From the NCBI GenBank assembly GCA_035493895.1, contig DATJHM010000150.1, positions 1 through 12,900 of the forward strand: a DNA stretch of 12,900 nt, given 5' to 3'. Positions 1-6,988 of the stretch are shown in pieces. The DNA is from DATJHM01 sp035493895 (GTDB lineage: Bacteria > Chloroflexota > Ktedonobacteria > Ktedonobacterales > Ktedonobacteraceae). Below the pieces are notes generated by a model. It made no database searches and had not been told where the DNA came from. It saw only the letters and a program-made list of their open reading frames with translations. The translations under genes and the position numbers were made by a program. The stretch's first letter is position 1; the number at the start of each line of letters is the position of its first letter.

Positions 1-564
1 TCAGTGGAGCAGCTCGTCGAGAAAGCCATTGCCACCTACGGTCGTATTGACATACTTTACAACAATGCGGGCATTATGCCGAACGCCGATGGCAGTATCC
101 TCGATATCAGCGAAGAGCTCTGGGATACAGTCATGACAGTCAATCTCAAAAGCGTCTTTCTCTGTTCGAAATATGTCGTTCCGCATATGCGCAAACAGAA
201 GCAGGGTTCAATTATCAATATTTCTTCGATGAATGCCCTGCTCGGCTGCGTGGTCGCGCAGGATGCGTATACCGCCTCAAAAGGGGGCATCCTGGCACTG
301 ACGAAATCGCTGGCCGTGCAGTATGGTGGGGAAGGGATACGCTGCAACTCGATCTGTCCCGGTCCTATTGATACAGGGCTGCTGGATCATCTCTGGACCA
401 GCGATGCGGAGAAAATGAGACGTTTGAACCGCATCCCGGCCGGGCGTTTCGGTCTGCCTGAAGATGTCGTCAATCTGGCGCTGTATCTCGCCTCCGACGA
501 ATCCGTCTGGATGAACGGATCACAACTGAACGTCGATGGGGGCATTACCGCAAACTATTTCTAG
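1..564 (+). CDS. Short-chain dehydrogenase/reductase (SDR), 5' end outside window
   Basis: Classical SDR family NAD(P)-dependent oxidoreductase; substrate unknown. The frame is open from base 1, so the N-terminal TGxxxGxG nucleotide-binding part lies to the left of the window. Numbering from the GTG at base 4, I see the NNAG motif (20-23), the tetrad Asn47, Ser75 in the NISS motif, Tyr89 and Lys93 (YTASK), the PGPIDT loop after the active site, and the usual C-terminal (N)VDGG ending. All four catalytic residues are present, so the enzyme looks intact apart from the missing start. The GTG at base 4 is not a real start, because it falls in the middle of the Rossmann fold. A hairpin follows about 50 bp after the stop. 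The family assignment is secure; the substrate cannot be read from the sequence. Confidence 0.93.
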   Translation, partial: SVEQLVEKAIATYGRIDILYNNAGIMPNADGSILDISEELWDTVMTVNLKSVFLCSKYVVPHMRKQKQGSIINISSMNALLGCVVAQDAYTASKGGILALTKSLAVQYGGEGIRCNSICPGPIDTGLLDHLWTSDAEKMRRLNRIPAGRFGLPEDVVNLALYLASDESVWMNGSQLNVDGGITANYF

Positions 565-612
565 CATTGTTTGGAAACCTGCTAACCCCTTGCAAACGTG
601 TTATCAACGGTG

Positions 613-654
613 AAGCTGATGGTCACCCGAGCGTGTTCAGACGGCCATCAGCTT
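613..654 (+). terminator. Hairpin between SDR and MDR genes
   Basis: Perfect 10-bp inverted repeat, AAGCTGATGG at 613-622 and CCATCAGCTT at 645-654, with a 22-nt loop. It lies 49 bp after the SDR stop and 45 bp before the MDR start. No clean U-run follows (TGTCGCGTC), so it may be a weak or factor-dependent terminator, an mRNA-stabilising structure, or a leader structure for the next gene. Confidence 0.4.
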
Positions 655-698
655 GTCGCGTCTTATAGAATAGATACAAAAAGGAAAGGATACGACAG

Positions 699-1706
699 AT
701 GATAACACGTAAAAACATGCAGGTACTCCTCGCCAGCCGTCCAACCGGATGGGTGCAGGAGTCCAATTTTCGGATCGTAGAGACACCCGTACCCGAGCTT
801 ACGGATGGACAGGTGCTGGTCCAGAACAACTATCTCTCCCTGGACCCATATATGCGTGGGCGCATGAACGCGGGCAGATCCTATGCCGCCAGGGTCGAGC
901 TCAACGACGTCATGGTGGGAGGGACAATCGGCACCATTGTCGAATCGAAACATCCAGATTTCCAGGTCAACGACCACGTTCTGGGCCATTTCGGCTGGCA
1001 ACAATATGGTATTTCGAATGGCAAGGGGTTGACGAAGTTACCCAATACCCCGGGCGTCCCCCTGTCAGCCTATCTCGGCGTGGTTGGCATGCCCGGCCTC
1101 ACTGCCTGGGTTGGCCTGATCGAGATTGGCGAACCGAAGCAGGGCGAAACGGTGGTCGTGTCGGCAGCGTCTGGGGCAGTAGGGAGCGTCGTTGGGCAAC
1201 TGGCGAAGGCTCGCGGCTGTCGCGCCATCGGCATTGCAGGGGGAAAAGAGAAATGCGATTATGTGGTGAACGAGCTGGGCTTTGATATGTGCTTCGATTA
1301 TAAAGCGGGCAATCTGGCAGAAGAGCTCACGAGGGTAGCACCACATGACATCGACATTTATTTCGATAACGTTGGCGGCGAAATTACGGATACCGTTTTT
1401 GAGCATCTCAGTGCGTTCTCGCGTGTGCCCCTGTGCGGCGTCGTTTCCCAATACAATGCCGAACACCCCTATAGAATGCGGAACTACGGGCTCCTCCTGA
1501 CGAACCGCACGAAGGTACAGGGCTTTATTGTAGGCGAGCATGCTCAGGTTTTTCCCCAGGCAAGACAGGAGTTACAAGCGCTGGTTGCCAGCGGAAAGCT
1601 GAAGTATCGCGAAAGTATCGCCGAGGGATTAGAGAATGCACCGAAAGCGCTCATCGGGATGCTCAAGGGCGAGAATTTCGGCAAGCAACTGGTCAAACTG
1701 ACGTAA
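699..1706 (+). CDS. Zinc-independent NADP-dependent oxidoreductase (MDR family, PTGR/CurA-like)
   Basis: Medium-chain dehydrogenase/reductase of the leukotriene-B4-12-hydroxydehydrogenase / prostaglandin reductase / curcumin reductase branch. These enzymes use NADPH to reduce the C=C bond of alpha,beta-unsaturated carbonyl compounds in the cytosol. The 335-aa length is normal for the branch. Visible marks are the substrate-domain motif SLDPYMRGRM (47-56), MPGLTAW (131-137), and the cofactor loop AASGAVG (156-162) followed by VVGQLAKARGC. No zinc-binding cysteine/histidine set is present. The C-terminus ends in the usual GENFGKQLVKL. The ATG at 699 has a GGAAAGGA Shine-Dalgarno about 9 nt upstream, and the family N-terminus (VLLASRP) follows a few residues later. 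It lies 134 bp after the SDR gene on the same strand, beyond a hairpin, so co-transcription is uncertain. The physiological substrate is unknown; a role in aldehyde or quinone detoxification is only an inference. Confidence 0.93.
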   Translation: MITRKNMQVLLASRPTGWVQESNFRIVETPVPELTDGQVLVQNNYLSLDPYMRGRMNAGRSYAARVELNDVMVGGTIGTIVESKHPDFQVNDHVLGHFGWQQYGISNGKGLTKLPNTPGVPLSAYLGVVGMPGLTAWVGLIEIGEPKQGETVVVSAASGAVGSVVGQLAKARGCRAIGIAGGKEKCDYVVNELGFDMCFDYKAGNLAEELTRVAPHDIDIYFDNVGGEITDTVFEHLSAFSRVPLCGVVSQYNAEHPYRMRNYGLLLTNRTKVQGFIVGEHAQVFPQARQELQALVASGKLKYRESIAEGLENAPKALIGMLKGENFGKQLVKLT

Positions 1707-2054
1707 AGAGAGGATTGGCAGGGAACACGAACAGGCATAAACCCATTTCGATGAAAAAAGTAGGGACACCAACAATACCGCTCGCTCCGGAGGGGATGGC
1801 GGCCTCGCGTCCCTGCTTTCGCGTGTTGCGATATCGGAACGAAGGCACCCGCTTGCCTGTCCATCCTCGCCTGCGGAGCCTGATCAGTCGCGCCGTTCCC
1901 GGACGCCATGGAGCCGCAGCGCAATGGCGTCCCTACTTTTGCTCGATATACATCAGGGAGGGCTGGCTTTTTGTTGGAACCAATTGGCATAAAGCCTGTC
2001 CTTACCAGTTGTGTTTCTTCGAGGGCGTGAATGGCGAAGTGGGCGGGGAGATGA
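1707..2054. other. Convergent intergenic region, no gene seen
   Basis: The 348 bp lie between the convergent ends of the MDR and M48 genes. The left half is filled by a palindromic repeat element (1759-1937). The right half (1938-2054) shows no coding signal, Shine-Dalgarno or strong hairpin. An open frame crosses the whole region and runs on antisense to the M48 gene, but it has no recognisable protein features and I do not call it. Confidence 0.6.
1759..1937. repeat. Palindromic intergenic repeat element, copy 1
   Basis: A roughly 179-bp element bounded by perfect 9-bp inverted ends, AGTAGGGAC (1759-1767) and GTCCCTACT (1929-1937). Inside are a hairpin of GGACGCCAT (1901-1909) with ATGGCGTCC (1924-1932) and a near-copy of the right end, GCGTCCCTGCT, at 1807-1817. 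The words GCGGAGCC and GTTCCCGGACGCCAT also occur, in the same order, near the right end of the element at 12167-12420, so both belong to one family. No transposase is encoded and no clear target-site duplication is seen. It resembles a MITE-like or REP-like non-autonomous repeat. Its position between two convergent stop codons could let it act as a transcript end. Confidence 0.7.
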
Positions 2055-3071
2055 TCAGGAGATCATGCCGCCACACAGGCCACAATAGCGATGGTTTGTC
2101 TGGTCACGGCCGCAATGAGGGCAACGGATCAGCTCTACTGACTCTCGAGGCACCTCGGTGGTCGTCGTGGTACCAGTTCCGGGGACTCCTGGTCGGCTTC
2201 CATTGCGGGAGGGGGTTGCAGGCTTGTGCGGATAACGACCTTCGTAAATATCGCGATATTCGCTGCCAGCAGCCCAGGTGACGATCTCACGCGAGCGTAC
2301 AATGATCAAAGGATGGCTCACGGCTGAGACCATCAAGAGCTTATAGACACGATCGAGAATGCTCACATCGACCTCTTCATAGAGATCCGCCTGCTTCAGA
2401 AACTCGCTGGGGCTCATTTGATCCTTCTGGAAGAGTGTCCCACCGGCAAACTTCATCATCAGCGTCAGCATCACCTGCGGGTCCTGCACGACCAGCATCG
2501 CCGCACGATCTGCGGTAAATTCCGACTTCCGGTCCCACTCCAGAAAGGCCGCCTCCAAAGAGCGTCCCACCAGACGACCCACGCCAAGCGTCATATCACC
2601 GATGAGCGTAAGCAACAGGCCGATACAGCGTGCCATCGTTTTATAGAGCACATGGCCGGACTTGATATGTCCCAATTCATGCGCGATGACCGCAAGCACT
2701 TCCTCTTCGTTCATCAGATCAAGCAGGCCAGTCGTGATCACGATATAGGGATGATCGTGGCCGCTTGTGTAGGCGTTGGGCACAGGATGTTGCGCGACAT
2801 ACAGTTCGGGTTCTTTGATATCAAGGATAGCGCAGGCTTCTTGCAGTTGAACATACAGTTGGGGACATTGTGTGCGGGAGACGCGGACCGTTTGCGCAAC
2901 ATTCTGGATATAGGCAACTCGTTCGGGAAATAGCTCGATAAATTTGCGAATGATGATATCGAGTCCGGGTACTCGTTGGAGAGCACCAAGCGCCGCTCGA
3001 TCATAGGGATGCTGGAGCGCAGCCGCATCCAGTTCGGGGAAACGGCGGCGTGCCTTTGGCTGAGCAGACAT
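2055..3071 (-). CDS. M48 family metallopeptidase with C-terminal zinc ribbon
   Basis: Zinc-dependent endopeptidase of family M48 (HtpX/Ste24/LoiP group), 338 aa. The catalytic motif HELGH is at 131-135, preceded by EEEVLAVIA, and the third zinc ligand is Glu184 in EFTADRAA (ExxxD, Asp188). A hydrophobic stretch at about 149-172 follows the HExxH helix and may touch the membrane. I see no signal peptide. After the domain comes a Pro/Thr/Ser-rich linker (about 281-312, including five threonines in a row), then a zinc ribbon with Cys317, Cys320, Cys330 and Cys333 (CPHC...CGLC) at the very C-terminus. The start has a strong AAGGAG Shine-Dalgarno six bases before ATG. Family members act in membrane-protein quality control; here the substrate is unknown. 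The gap of 144 bp to the upstream YrdB gene suggests its own promoter. Confidence 0.93.
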   Translation of the reverse strand: MSAQPKARRRFPELDAAALQHPYDRAALGALQRVPGLDIIIRKFIELFPERVAYIQNVAQTVRVSRTQCPQLYVQLQEACAILDIKEPELYVAQHPVPNAYTSGHDHPYIVITTGLLDLMNEEEVLAVIAHELGHIKSGHVLYKTMARCIGLLLTLIGDMTLGVGRLVGRSLEAAFLEWDRKSEFTADRAAMLVVQDPQVMLTLMMKFAGGTLFQKDQMSPSEFLKQADLYEEVDVSILDRVYKLLMVSAVSHPLIIVRSREIVTWAAGSEYRDIYEGRYPHKPATPSRNGSRPGVPGTGTTTTTEVPRESVELIRCPHCGRDQTNHRYCGLCGGMIS

Positions 3072-3109
3072 AAAAGGCTCCTTCTTGAACCAGGATACAC
3101 ATTTATTGA

Positions 3110-3134
3110 CGCATGGTTAGTATGTCCCCATGCG
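3110..3134 (-). promoter_or_regulatory. Inverted repeat upstream of the M48 gene
   Basis: CGCATGG (3110-3116) and CCATGCG (3128-3134) form 7-bp arms around an 11-nt spacer, about 40 bp upstream of the M48 start codon and upstream of its Shine-Dalgarno. It could be an operator or a leader hairpin. An AT-rich tract just upstream (3139-3174) may hold the promoter, but I cannot assign -35 and -10 boxes with confidence. Confidence 0.25.
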
Positions 3135-3215
3135 CCTACATCGTCTTTTGTGCATATAGCATATTTTATTTTTACGAGCGGGTTGCGGCAGAGTTGCAAG
3201 AAACAGGAATATTGG

Positions 3216-3560
3216 CTACTGCGCCCATAGGTAGAGCAGGCTCAAATTGAGCACAACAAGGAATGCGAATATCACGCTCAGGATATGCTGAGAGGCCGCA
3301 AAGAGGGCCAGAGCCGCTGCGCCGAAGAAGAGCACGCGCAGGATCAATAAGCCGAAACCTTTCAGACGTCGTGTTGAGCGAGGCGCACCGAATATGGCCC
3401 ATACGATCACCGCGACGATGGGCGCGCCGAGACCAAGGCCGATCTTCGCAATCATCCCCTGGCCCGTCTGGAAGCCCCAATATCCCAGGGCTACCAGAAC
3501 GCACAATTCCAGCAGCAGGGCCAGGGCGAGATTCAAATTTTTGCTGATAGTGAGAAACAT
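3216..3560 (-). CDS. YrdB/DUF2568 family small integral membrane protein
   Basis: A 114-aa, very hydrophobic protein with four predicted membrane helices at about 8-30, 38-57, 68-88 and 90-112. The pattern NLALALLLELCVLVALGYWGF, then a second helix ending in WAIFGAPRSTRRL, then RVLFFGAAALALFA, matches the DUF2568 (YrdB) family as I know it. Its function is unknown. There is no signal peptide, and the polar loop with ArgSerThrArgArgLeu lies between helices 2 and 3. The start at 3560 has AGAAGGA about 9 nt upstream. The gene begins 20 bp after the stop of the MBL-fold gene, so the two are likely co-transcribed. Confidence 0.82.
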   Translation of the reverse strand: MFLTISKNLNLALALLLELCVLVALGYWGFQTGQGMIAKIGLGLGAPIVAVIVWAIFGAPRSTRRLKGFGLLILRVLFFGAAALALFAASQHILSVIFAFLVVLNLSLLYLWAQ

Positions 3561-3580
3561 CGTGCGAGATCCTTCTGCGG

Positions 3581-4288
3581 CTATTTCTTTTTCGCCAGCG
3601 TCTGTTCCAGTTCACGAATCGCACGCGCCATGACATCCTGGGGATTATTGAGCGTACGACCATGTCCGACCGAAAGCGAGGAAGGCTTGAGAGCCAACAA
3701 TTTGCGCGCACTCTCCAGAGCCGTCTCTTTATGCCAGGTCGCGAACATCACCAGCGGGAAGAGCGGTTTAAATGCACCCGAAACAGCCACGCCCCCCAAC
3801 GTCTGGAAGGCATCACCGACGATCAGCGCACGATTGCGGGTATCGAGAAACGCGATATGGCCGGGAGTGTGTCCAGGTGTGGCAATGACTTCGAGGGAGC
3901 CGACGCGATCGCCCTCGTGCAGCAGGAGCGTTGGTTTTGTCGTGCAAGGGGTATAGCCACCGCGCAGGGGCACCTGGGGCTCGGAAGGGTCCAGGCTGCG
4001 ATCGCCCGCAAGAAAACGCGCATCTCGCGCGCCGATCCCCACCGGAACAGCGGGCAGAGCAGCATGCAGAGCATCCAGTGAGCCGACATGATCGACATGG
4101 GCATGGGTCAGCAGAATGCGTGCAATCGGCAGGCCAAGGTTTTTTGCCGCTTGTATAATTGGTTGCGCCTGCCCGCTATCGGCAGCGTCGATCAACGTAA
4201 AGCCGTCATCCTCACGAAGCAGGTAGCAATTGACGAAACCGAGATGAGTCAGTTGAAAGAAGTTTTCGTTCGCAGTGGTCACTTTCAT
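3581..4288 (-). CDS. MBL-fold metallo-hydrolase
   Basis: Metallo-beta-lactamase-fold hydrolase, 235 aa from the ATG at 4288. The binuclear metal site is complete: His62, His64, Asp66 and His67 (THAHVDH), His140 in the TPGHTPGH motif, Asp159 in VGDA, and His209 in VGHG. The overall pattern resembles glyoxalase II-like and general MBL hydrolases; the substrate cannot be inferred. I prefer the ATG at 4288 because a GGAGGA Shine-Dalgarno (4301-4306) lies just upstream. An in-frame ATG at 4309 would put that Shine-Dalgarno inside the coding region and adds only MWRIFLT. It is the first gene of a probable two-gene unit with YrdB, 20 bp away. A promoter with an overlapping palindromic operator lies upstream (4326-4372), so repression by a dedicated regulator is likely. 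Confidence 0.92.
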   Translation of the reverse strand: MKVTTANENFFQLTHLGFVNCYLLREDDGFTLIDAADSGQAQPIIQAAKNLGLPIARILLTHAHVDHVGSLDALHAALPAVPVGIGARDARFLAGDRSLDPSEPQVPLRGGYTPCTTKPTLLLHEGDRVGSLEVIATPGHTPGHIAFLDTRNRALIVGDAFQTLGGVAVSGAFKPLFPLVMFATWHKETALESARKLLALKPSSLSVGHGRTLNNPQDVMARAIRELEQTLAKKK

Positions 4289-4325
4289 AGTTAAGAATAT
4301 CCTCCACATTAATATATTTAGCGTT

Positions 4326-4372
4326 CAAACTAATTATATTAGTATAATACCGTAATATGATTAGTTTGTAAA
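4326..4372 (-). promoter_or_regulatory. Promoter with overlapping inverted-repeat operator for the MBL-yrdB unit
   Basis: Reading the - strand, TTTACA (4367-4372) is followed after 17 bp by TATTAT (4344-4349), a good sigma70-type promoter; a second possible -10, TATACT, overlaps at 4341-4346. The same DNA holds a perfect palindrome, ACTAAT-TAT-ATTAGT (4329-4343), just downstream of the -10 near the expected start site. A further ATTAGT lies at 4360-4365, next to the -35. The outer arms CAAACTAAT (4326-4334) and ATTAGTTTG (4360-4368) also match perfectly. Such placement is typical of a repressor site; the regulator is not in view. Confidence 0.6.
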
Positions 4373-4433
4373 GAGGGAAAGGGGTGAATTTTGAGGAGAG
4401 GAAGAAATATGTTTGTTGAGATTCCGAAATAAT

Positions 4434-4469
4434 GGGAAGGGGCATATTTGAAACGATATGCCCCTTCCC
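4434..4469 (-). terminator. Hairpin terminator of the cyd operon
   Basis: A perfect 14-bp stem (GGGAAGGGGCATAT at 4434-4447 with its complement at 4456-4469) and an 8-nt loop, starting 22 bp after the cydB stop. In the - strand transcript the stem is followed by an AU-rich tract (ATTATTTC) rather than a long U-run. It also insulates the cyd operon from the MBL promoter. Confidence 0.75.
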
Positions 4470-4491
4470 TGAATACAACAATCTCTCTTAC

Positions 4492-5544
4492 TTACGCGGG
4501 TCCGTAGCTTCTGATATCGGACAGGCTGACTTTGCCACGGAAGAGGCGATAGGTGAGGGTGAAGTAGATGATGGCAAGGATAATGCCAATGCTCCACCAG
4601 ATCAGCCCGACAGCCTGCCCGTAGGCAGAGGATGAGGCATTCTGAATAGTCAAACTATAAGCAGGATTGACGGCGGGCAGCACATTTGGATATAAGCCGA
4701 AGGCCGAGCTTGCCAGCAAACCGAGAATAAAAGCGCTCGAGGAGAGGAAGGCGAACAGATCATGCGGCTTCAAATTCCAATAGCCCATACCAATCAGGCC
4801 CACAAAGGCCAGAATGGGAAAAATGAAGCCCCAGGGTCGGCTGATGAAACCGGACCAGATGATAGGCTGCACAGCAAACGTTGCAATCGTGACCAGGATG
4901 GTCAGGATAATCGTGGCGATCCAGGCATTTCTTGAAGTACGGCGTGCGCGTATATTCAGATCGCCCTCGGTCTTGACCGCAATAAAGTTCGCTCCATGTA
5001 CCACCAGAACAGCCAGAGCCAGCAGGCCAACCAGAATTGTATACCAATCCAGAATGCCGGGAGTCTTGCTGAACGGATTGAAATCGGTCCAGAGCGGCGC
5101 GAAAAAGACCCCCTTACTGTCCAATGGCACACCGCGCAGGACATTGCCCAGTGCCGCACCAAAGAAGAACGTCAGACAGGCACTTCCCAGGAAGAAAACG
5201 CCATCCCAGAACGAGCCCCAGAGGGGATTCTTCAGATGCGAGCGCAGTTCAATCGCAACGCCACGTAACATCAGCAGCCACAGCACAATCATCAGTGGGA
5301 GATAAAAGCCACTGAAGCTGGAGGCATAGAGTATCGGGAAGGCGAAAAACAACGTGCCACCGGCAGCAATCAGCCAGACCTCGTTTCCATCCCAGACCGG
5401 GCCAATCGAGCGCAGAATCGCCTGGCGCTCAGCGTTCGTATGAGCAATAAGCAGATGAATAGTCCCTGCCCCCAGATCGAAACCGTCGAGTAATACATAC
5501 ATAGTCAGCATAAACGCGACCAGAATAAACCATGTCGTCTGCAT
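4492..5544 (-). CDS. cydB: Cytochrome bd ubiquinol/menaquinol oxidase subunit II
   Basis: Subunit II of cytochrome bd, an integral membrane partner of CydA in the quinol:O2 oxidoreductase; it is structurally needed and helps hold the haem centres of CydA. The 350-aa length is close to the Bacillus-type proteins and a little shorter than in E. coli. About eight or nine hydrophobic helices are visible. Conserved marks are LLDGFDLGAG (18-27) and the signature GPVWDGNEVWL (48-58), followed by AAGGTLFFAFP. The ATG at 5544 is chosen because AGAAAGGG sits about 6 bases upstream. An in-frame GTG at 5565 would place this Shine-Dalgarno inside the coding sequence. It is the last gene of the cydDCAB operon, 46 bp after cydA, and is followed by a strong hairpin. 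Confidence 0.96.
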   Translation of the reverse strand: MQTTWFILVAFMLTMYVLLDGFDLGAGTIHLLIAHTNAERQAILRSIGPVWDGNEVWLIAAGGTLFFAFPILYASSFSGFYLPLMIVLWLLMLRGVAIELRSHLKNPLWGSFWDGVFFLGSACLTFFFGAALGNVLRGVPLDSKGVFFAPLWTDFNPFSKTPGILDWYTILVGLLALAVLVVHGANFIAVKTEGDLNIRARRTSRNAWIATIILTILVTIATFAVQPIIWSGFISRPWGFIFPILAFVGLIGMGYWNLKPHDLFAFLSSSAFILGLLASSAFGLYPNVLPAVNPAYSLTIQNASSSAYGQAVGLIWWSIGIILAIIYFTLTYRLFRGKVSLSDIRSYGPA

Positions 5545-5590
5545 ACTGTTCCCTTTCTTGTGCACTGGCGTGCATCGTGCTCCAGCAATC

Positions 5591-6973
5591 TTAATCGGCC
5601 AGACCCGCGATCAGATCAGGCTGCGTCTCCTCCGGCTTCTCCTCATGCGGACCTCGAGCCGCCTCAACGGACAGCAGGAGCACGTAGAGAAGGCCAAGCA
5701 AGAGATACATACCCGCAAAACCGATCAGCGTAAAGAGCACATTCCCCCCGGAGACATTAAGCGACGAGCCCTGTGCCGTCGGCAACAGACCATATACAAC
5801 CCAGGGTTGGCGTCCCAGTTCAGTCGTAAACCAGCCAGCCGTATTGGCGATGAAAGGGAACGGCGTGGCAAGCATGAGAATCCAGAGCATCCAGCGTGAT
5901 TGCCAGCGCGATTGGAAGAGCCATTTGCGCCAGAGCATCAGCGCAGCCAGCGCCATGATTGCAATGAAGAACGTCCCCAGCCCAACCATAATATGATAGG
6001 CATAATAGAGCATAGCGATTGCATCGGGTCGCTCATTCGCCGGGAACGAATCCAGGCCTTTTACCTCAGCAGTCCAGCGTCTGTAGGTGAGGACGCTCAG
6101 GACATTGGGCACAATAATCGGATTATCCAGCGTGCTCTGAGTCGCATTGGGCTGCCCGATAATCACAATGCCCGCGCCACTCTCAGTACGGAACAGACCT
6201 TCCATACCAGCCAGCTTTACCGGCTGGAAACGCGCGACCTGTTGTCCCTCGGCATCGCCGCTGGGGAAGAGTTGGTTCGCGCTCGCAATCAAGCCTACGA
6301 TCACCCCGATCGTCACAAATATGCGGCCAAACTCCACATGGCGGCGAGACAGCACGTAGAAGGCTCCAAGGCCAGTCATGAAAAACGCGCCCGTAATCAC
6401 GGCTCCACTCATCGTATGGAGATATTGCGTAAAGAACCAGGGATTGAACAGCACCGCCCAATAGTTCTGAATATGCAAGCGATCACCAGTCGGGGCCATG
6501 ACATACCCGACAGGATGCTGCATCCAGGAATTCGAACAGACGATAAACGCGCCCGAGGCCCAGGTTCCCAGCCAGATCATAAACGCTGAAAACCAGTGCA
6601 TTTTCTGGCCAAAGGTCTGTTCCCCGAACAGAAAAATGCCCAGAAAGGCCGATTCGAGAAAAAAAGCAAATGCGCCCTCCATCGCCAGCGTCTGAGCAAT
6701 AATATCCCCGGCATAGGCCGAAAAGCGTGCCCAGTTCGTGCCAAACTGGAACTCCATCGGAATACCGGTCACGACGCCCATGATAAACGTAAGCGCGAAA
6801 ATTTTGGCCCAGAAGCGTGCTGACGTGTTATACACCTCATCCTTGCGCCACATATACAATGTCTTCAAAATCAACAGGAGCAAGGCCAGCCCCATCGTCA
6901 ATTGCGGAAAAAGATAGTGATAGGAGATCGTAAACGCGAACTGTACGCGTGAAAAGATCGTAGAATCGTTCAT
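5591..6973 (-). CDS. cydA: Cytochrome bd ubiquinol/menaquinol oxidase subunit I
   Basis: Subunit I carries haems b558, b595 and d, oxidises quinol and reduces O2 to water at the cytoplasmic membrane. In this 460-aa protein the key residues fall at the same numbers as in E. coli in the first half: His19 (high-spin haem ligand), Glu99 and Glu107 (AMEGAFAFFLES), and His186 (haem b558 ligand). The second b558 ligand is Met329 in the IMVGLG motif. The GRQPW signature is at 387-391. The quinol loop between helices 6 and 7 is short, as in Bacillus/Geobacillus enzymes, and lacks the E. coli-type insertion. The C-terminal tail is acidic and polar. The start is fixed by a near-ideal Shine-Dalgarno (6977-6986). 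The gene is 15 bp downstream of cydC. The alternative, a cyanide-insensitive CIO, cannot be excluded from sequence, but the GRQPW form supports a true bd. Confidence 0.97.
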   Translation of the reverse strand: MNDSTIFSRVQFAFTISYHYLFPQLTMGLALLLLILKTLYMWRKDEVYNTSARFWAKIFALTFIMGVVTGIPMEFQFGTNWARFSAYAGDIIAQTLAMEGAFAFFLESAFLGIFLFGEQTFGQKMHWFSAFMIWLGTWASGAFIVCSNSWMQHPVGYVMAPTGDRLHIQNYWAVLFNPWFFTQYLHTMSGAVITGAFFMTGLGAFYVLSRRHVEFGRIFVTIGVIVGLIASANQLFPSGDAEGQQVARFQPVKLAGMEGLFRTESGAGIVIIGQPNATQSTLDNPIIVPNVLSVLTYRRWTAEVKGLDSFPANERPDAIAMLYYAYHIMVGLGTFFIAIMALAALMLWRKWLFQSRWQSRWMLWILMLATPFPFIANTAGWFTTELGRQPWVVYGLLPTAQGSSLNVSGGNVLFTLIGFAGMYLLLGLLYVLLLSVEAARGPHEEKPEETQPDLIAGLAD

Positions 6974-6976
6974 GCC

Positions 6977-6986
6977 TCACCTCCTT
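6977..6986 (-). promoter_or_regulatory. Near-perfect Shine-Dalgarno of cydA
   Basis: AAGGAGGTGA on the - strand ends 3 nt before the cydA ATG, matching the anti-Shine-Dalgarno over ten bases. It is the strongest ribosome-binding site in the operon and suggests that cydA is translated more than the transporter genes on the same mRNA. Confidence 0.85.
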
Positions 6987-6988
6987 AA

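Noticed and set aside
1715..2281. Open + strand frame of 188 codons through the repeat element and into the M48 gene
   Set aside because: It is antisense to the M48 coding region over its second half, crosses the palindromic repeat, has no recognisable protein pattern and no good Shine-Dalgarno.
5545..5565. GTG start for cydB at 5565
   Set aside because: The Shine-Dalgarno AGAAAGGG lies between this GTG and the ATG at 5544, and the family N-terminus begins at the ATG.
5900..6589. Long + strand frame opposite cydA
   Set aside because: It mirrors the codon structure of cydA, which has all catalytic residues; its product is rich in His/Arg/Gln with no family likeness.
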